Below are positions 61,211 to 64,000 of a stretch of DNA of 64,000 nt, piece by piece. Each line of letters starts with the position of its first letter. Position 1 is the first letter of the stretch. A program made the translations under genes and the position numbers. The DNA is taken from NCBI GenBank assembly GCA_017744355.1, contig JAGIBK010000001.1:496001-560000 (forward strand). The letters are read 5' to 3'. The notes beneath the pieces were generated by a model that saw only the letters and a list, made by a program, of their open reading frames with translations, was not told where the DNA came from and did no database searches. This DNA is from a bacterium (GTDB lineage Bacteria; Cyanobacteriota; Sericytochromatia; S15B-MN24; UBA4093).

Positions 61211-62074
61211 ATGTTGAGCCAAGAACGGACGAAGATCCTGAAGCTTCGCGACCTCTGCTTTGAAAGGTACCAACAGTTTGGCTTGACAAAACTTCTGGCG
61301 AAGATAAGGGAACGTAATCAATACGACGACATCAACGGCTACAACGTCCTGGTGAACAACGAATTGAGCTGTGCCTACGACCCGGATAAAGTACTTGATG
61401 AACTAGCTGCGGCATCCAAAGCCCAAACTTTCGGTAGTCCGTTCGAATCAAGGCTCGAAGGGACGCAACAAGGGATCGCTTTCGGCCTCAACCCGTATAC
61501 AGACTGGGCGCTTGCGCAGCTCAAATCGACGCCTACCCATTGGCACATTTTCGTAGCAGCTGACTACTACTCAATTGGGGATCTAGATCCCGAGTCCTGG
61601 TTTGAACTTATTGAAAATCCCTTTGCACATACCGACCGGTACTGGGAAAACCTCTGGTGCTGGATTATGAGTTACTACAATGTGGAGAAACATCCTGCCG
61701 AACAACGTGGCTGGAACGCGAAGGCAACAGTCAGCTCAGCAAGCCAGTTCATTGCCAGTGGGCAACACGGCTTCATCTTCCATAACCGTATCCCATATCT
61801 GCGTCCGCCAAGTGTGAAAAGCACCGACAAGCATTGGTTGGACGGCGAGTGGAAAGGCCATGTCAGGGAACAATCGAAAGACGATTTGCTTTGCCTCTGG
61901 TCTATTCTTGAGGGCAAGAAAACCATTTACTGTACAAATCCGGATGTCAAAGATGACATTTGTGATGATGGAGTGGGTGCCGACGATGTCGTATGTTTCA
62001 GCGCCCATCCGTCCTATGGGACGTTTAGGCCGTACTATCTTCTACCAAGAGGGATTACCTTCCCTAGGGGATAG
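61211..62074 (+). CDS. Hypothetical protein, 287 aa
   Basis: 287 residues, no signal peptide or membrane segment. Aromatic-rich (WHIFVAADYYSIGDL, RYWENLWCWIMSYYN), which suggests a globular alpha/beta protein. No family recognised. Lower GC than the chromosome average. No clear ribosome site at the ATG. Ends near a strong hairpin shared with the convergent gene. Confidence 0.6.
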   Translation: MLSQERTKILKLRDLCFERYQQFGLTKLLAKIRERNQYDDINGYNVLVNNELSCAYDPDKVLDELAAASKAQTFGSPFESRLEGTQQGIAFGLNPYTDWALAQLKSTPTHWHIFVAADYYSIGDLDPESWFELIENPFAHTDRYWENLWCWIMSYYNVEKHPAEQRGWNAKATVSSASQFIASGQHGFIFHNRIPYLRPPSVKSTDKHWLDGEWKGHVREQSKDDLLCLWSILEGKKTIYCTNPDVKDDICDDGVGADDVVCFSAHPSYGTFRPYYLLPRGITFPRG

Positions 62075-62218
62075 GTGAAGCTCAAAGGCTCGCATACCTT
62101 ACCTGCTTGCCCCTACGAAAACCGGGTGAAGCTCACCCGCCCGCTGGACTCACAAAATCAGCGTCCAATGCTTGGGGGCAGGTCAAAAGGACTTTGACGC
62201 GAACAGTGGTGTTTTATC

Positions 62219-62252
62219 TGGCTTTTCTACTTCGACTGAAGTAGAAAAGCCA
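62219..62252. terminator. Bidirectional terminator hairpin
   Basis: A perfect 15-bp stem TGGCTTTTCTACTTC with its complement and GACT loop, between convergent genes. Confidence 0.75.
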
Positions 62253-62274
62253 TCGATTTTAAATGCTCGGCAAC

Positions 62275-63732
62275 CTATTCAACAAATTCAAAGTACGTCA
62301 CATTTGTACCATTGACGCTTTCAGTTGTTCGGCGCAACGCCCCGGTTGGCCCGCCCGTTCCGGAGGTAGAACCAATACTGAAGTTATCGAGGGTTTTCCT
62401 AATGGTCTCCGAAGAATACGCGCCTTTTGCATGTCGGACATTGTGTTTTCGAATCCACTCGTAGTATTCAAGTCGAGTAAATTTTTTTGGAAGTAACCCC
62501 TCCTCAACGGCGTCCCGCAACTTATGAATGAGGCTTCCACCTGATCGGGGTCTAAGAACTCGGGCCGAAGCAGGAGAAAGTTGGGAAGTTCGCTGCGGGT
62601 TCGCGATATCATTATTCTGGATGATAGCATCGAGCACCTCAAAGCTATCTGCTGCATTAATGATCCATCGGCCAGTTGTTTTGTTGATAGTCCCAGAGAC
62701 TCTGACCATTCTGCGATTTCCATGCGCAAACATTGCCTTCTGGTAATCATCTTCACTGACGTAGGCTGTAATAATCCTGCTTCTCGTCCCTAAGTCCGGA
62801 TCACTAAAAGAAACTCGTACTCTTCGACGGCCACTACCTTCTCGAGCACCGGGGATCCGACTTCTGTCATGGCACTCCAAAACACCACCCGTAACCGTGC
62901 CAAATTCCTCGAAATCTTTTTTGATAGCGTCAGCGGCAGCCCAAAGATACTGAGCACTCTCCTCACATAGACGAGGGCTTGCAACTTCTAATGAACTTTC
63001 AATTTTATTAGAAAGATTAACTGAAAAATCGACATCAAAATCAGTAAGTTCCTCACAGAACTCTGCAAAAATCTTACATAAATTGGCATCAAATCCATCA
63101 GCTGTATTGTTTATTAGAGCGGAAGGGTTTTGATTATTTGTTGCTCTTTCCGCATAGGATAGCCCGCGCATGATGCGCTCAATTGCTTTTCTGTTAATAA
63201 TCGCTTGCTCATCTGTCTGACTGTTAACAGGCGATATAACATCAATGCAATAGCTTCCAACTCGAGAGTGAGCAAGTCTAAAGGGTGCAATTTCCGACGG
63301 CTTCTCTGATGTATCTCGCTCGAATTCGGACGCAACATCAATAGCTTTTGCTAATTGAGCAAGTATCGACGATGCAACGCGGAGATCAGGCAAGCCGCCA
63401 AATCGCTCTGCTGAGGTACGGAGTCGCGAAGTAAGGACATCACTTTGGTCGTTGTGTGCCTTGGCTATTGTTGCTAAGAGCTCTCTAGGAGATTTTTCTT
63501 CGAATTCAGCTAAAGATTCGATTGCATCAGCCATTCGTAAAAAATAATCAGAATAGGTGGGATCTAATGGGACAGCGACCTCAAAAAGACCCTTTAGCGA
63601 GTTATTACGAAACAAGGCAATTTGACCCTTCACTCGGTCAATCTTTTGCCAACCTGAGGACACTAGGTATCCAACGAGTTCCAACGGATTAACGGAAGTT
63701 ACCAAGTCTTCTGGAATCCCCTTATAGGCCAC
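62275..63732 (-). CDS. Hypothetical protein, 485 aa, coupled to a DUF4365-like gene
   Basis: 485 residues. The N-terminal two thirds are helical with no known motif. Around 310-385 an OB- or SH3-like beta region (GRRRVRVSFSDPDLG, RMVRVSGTINKTTGRWII) is followed by a C-terminal helical module (FTRLEYYEWIRKHNVRH). The GTG at 63732 has AGGAGG at 9 nt and overlaps the preceding stop by 11 nt, so translation is coupled; an ATG at 63759 is weaker. The gene is far more AT-rich than the chromosome. Function unknown. Confidence 0.65.
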   Translation of the reverse strand: MAYKGIPEDLVTSVNPLELVGYLVSSGWQKIDRVKGQIALFRNNSLKGLFEVAVPLDPTYSDYFLRMADAIESLAEFEEKSPRELLATIAKAHNDQSDVLTSRLRTSAERFGGLPDLRVASSILAQLAKAIDVASEFERDTSEKPSEIAPFRLAHSRVGSYCIDVISPVNSQTDEQAIINRKAIERIMRGLSYAERATNNQNPSALINNTADGFDANLCKIFAEFCEELTDFDVDFSVNLSNKIESSLEVASPRLCEESAQYLWAAADAIKKDFEEFGTVTGGVLECHDRSRIPGAREGSGRRRVRVSFSDPDLGTRSRIITAYVSEDDYQKAMFAHGNRRMVRVSGTINKTTGRWIINAADSFEVLDAIIQNNDIANPQRTSQLSPASARVLRPRSGGSLIHKLRDAVEEGLLPKKFTRLEYYEWIRKHNVRHAKGAYSSETIRKTLDNFSIGSTSGTGGPTGALRRTTESVNGTNVTYFEFVE

Positions 63733-64000
63733 GGTCAAGCTCCTCCTGAAAAGATGCATTAATCATCATTTGTTTCAGAGTCGAGGAGGTAAAACGGTTG
63801 TTTCGTTGTATAACTATCGATTGCGTGTGAGTGTTTGAGCTATCAGAAAGACCTTTTAGCTTTGCCCAATACGCACACCTCTTTGCAATTAAGGCATCGT
63901 CCGTCATGGTAAGCCATTCATCTTTTAGTAGAGGAAGTGTTACTACAACCAATAGTCTCGGCGCCATCGAATGGCTGCGAAGGTCGTTATAGTTCTTTAT
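63722..64000 (-). CDS. DUF4365-like protein, C-terminal part (runs off the window)
   Basis: The minus-strand frame enters from beyond base 64000 (KNYNDLRSHSMAPRLLVVVT) and ends at 63722. LLVVVTLPLLKDEWLTM then IAKRCAYWAKLKGL matches the end of DUF4365-type proteins, a restriction-endonuclease-like family common in accessory and defence regions. The visible part is 92 codons. The internal ATG at 63967 is not likely the true start. Overlaps the next gene by 11 nt. Confidence 0.6.
   Translation of the reverse strand: MKNYNDLRSHSMAPRLLVVVTLPLLKDEWLTMTDDALIAKRCAYWAKLKGLSDSSNTHTQSIVIQRNNRFTSSTLKQMMINASFQEELDRGL

Overview
This is a 64 kb window of GC-rich DNA, mostly about 63-66% GC by eye, with strong G/C preference at third codon positions. 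It contains no rRNA, no CRISPR array and no intact transposase. RecA, an LCP cell-wall ligase, a LolD-like ATPase, lipoproteins and PAS-rich cytoplasmic histidine kinases fit a free-living bacterium with a complex envelope. The phylum cannot be fixed from the sequence. A non-photosynthetic relative of the Cyanobacteria (Sericytochromatia-like) is only a guess.

Layout. 1-2.8 kb: the 3' part of recA, then a convergent LCP / ABC-ATPase pair. 2.97 kb and 22.97 kb: two identical tRNA-Asn(GUU) genes inside an 83-bp exact direct repeat. They bracket about 20 kb that holds a DUF4865 protein, a three-gene operon (a 3316-residue giant protein, a 743-residue propeller protein and an M15 peptidase), btaA-btaB for betaine lipid (DGTS) synthesis, an alpha/beta hydrolase, and a TetR / DUF2306 / dienelactone-hydrolase group. 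Just outside the right repeat lies a decayed tyrosine recombinase, followed by genes that look imported (a YjaB-like acetyltransferase and a nucleotidyltransferase).

24.6-48 kb: transport and metabolism. This stretch has a LysE-type exporter preceded by a leader-peptide/terminator arrangement, a DHA2 MFS pump, a sugar symporter beside a GH3 glycosidase, YwbE plus a fragment of a second ywbE, RhtA, a deoxyhypusine synthase homologue without the catalytic lysine, a PAS histidine kinase, a CPA2 antiporter, a Zn alcohol dehydrogenase, and a methyltransferase / FAD-oxidoreductase / type III polyketide synthase group.

48-58.8 kb: an eight-member minus-strand series (thioesterase, TPR protein, pre-toxin-like protein, 75-aa protein, ArfB, SRAP, lipoprotein, uracil-DNA-glycosylase pseudogene), then a GAF/PAS kinase, glutaminase, TrhO and small envelope proteins. 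58.8-64 kb: an accessory region. It opens with a tRNA-like element and inverted arrays of phased GTTCC/GGAAC repeats around an AT-rich core, followed by unfamiliar, increasingly AT-rich genes (a GIY-YIG nuclease, two unknowns, and a coupled unknown / DUF4365-like pair).

The most distinctive parts are the giant-protein operon, whose first two products share an unrecognised helical module; the lysE attenuator; and the repeat-flanked start of the right-hand island.
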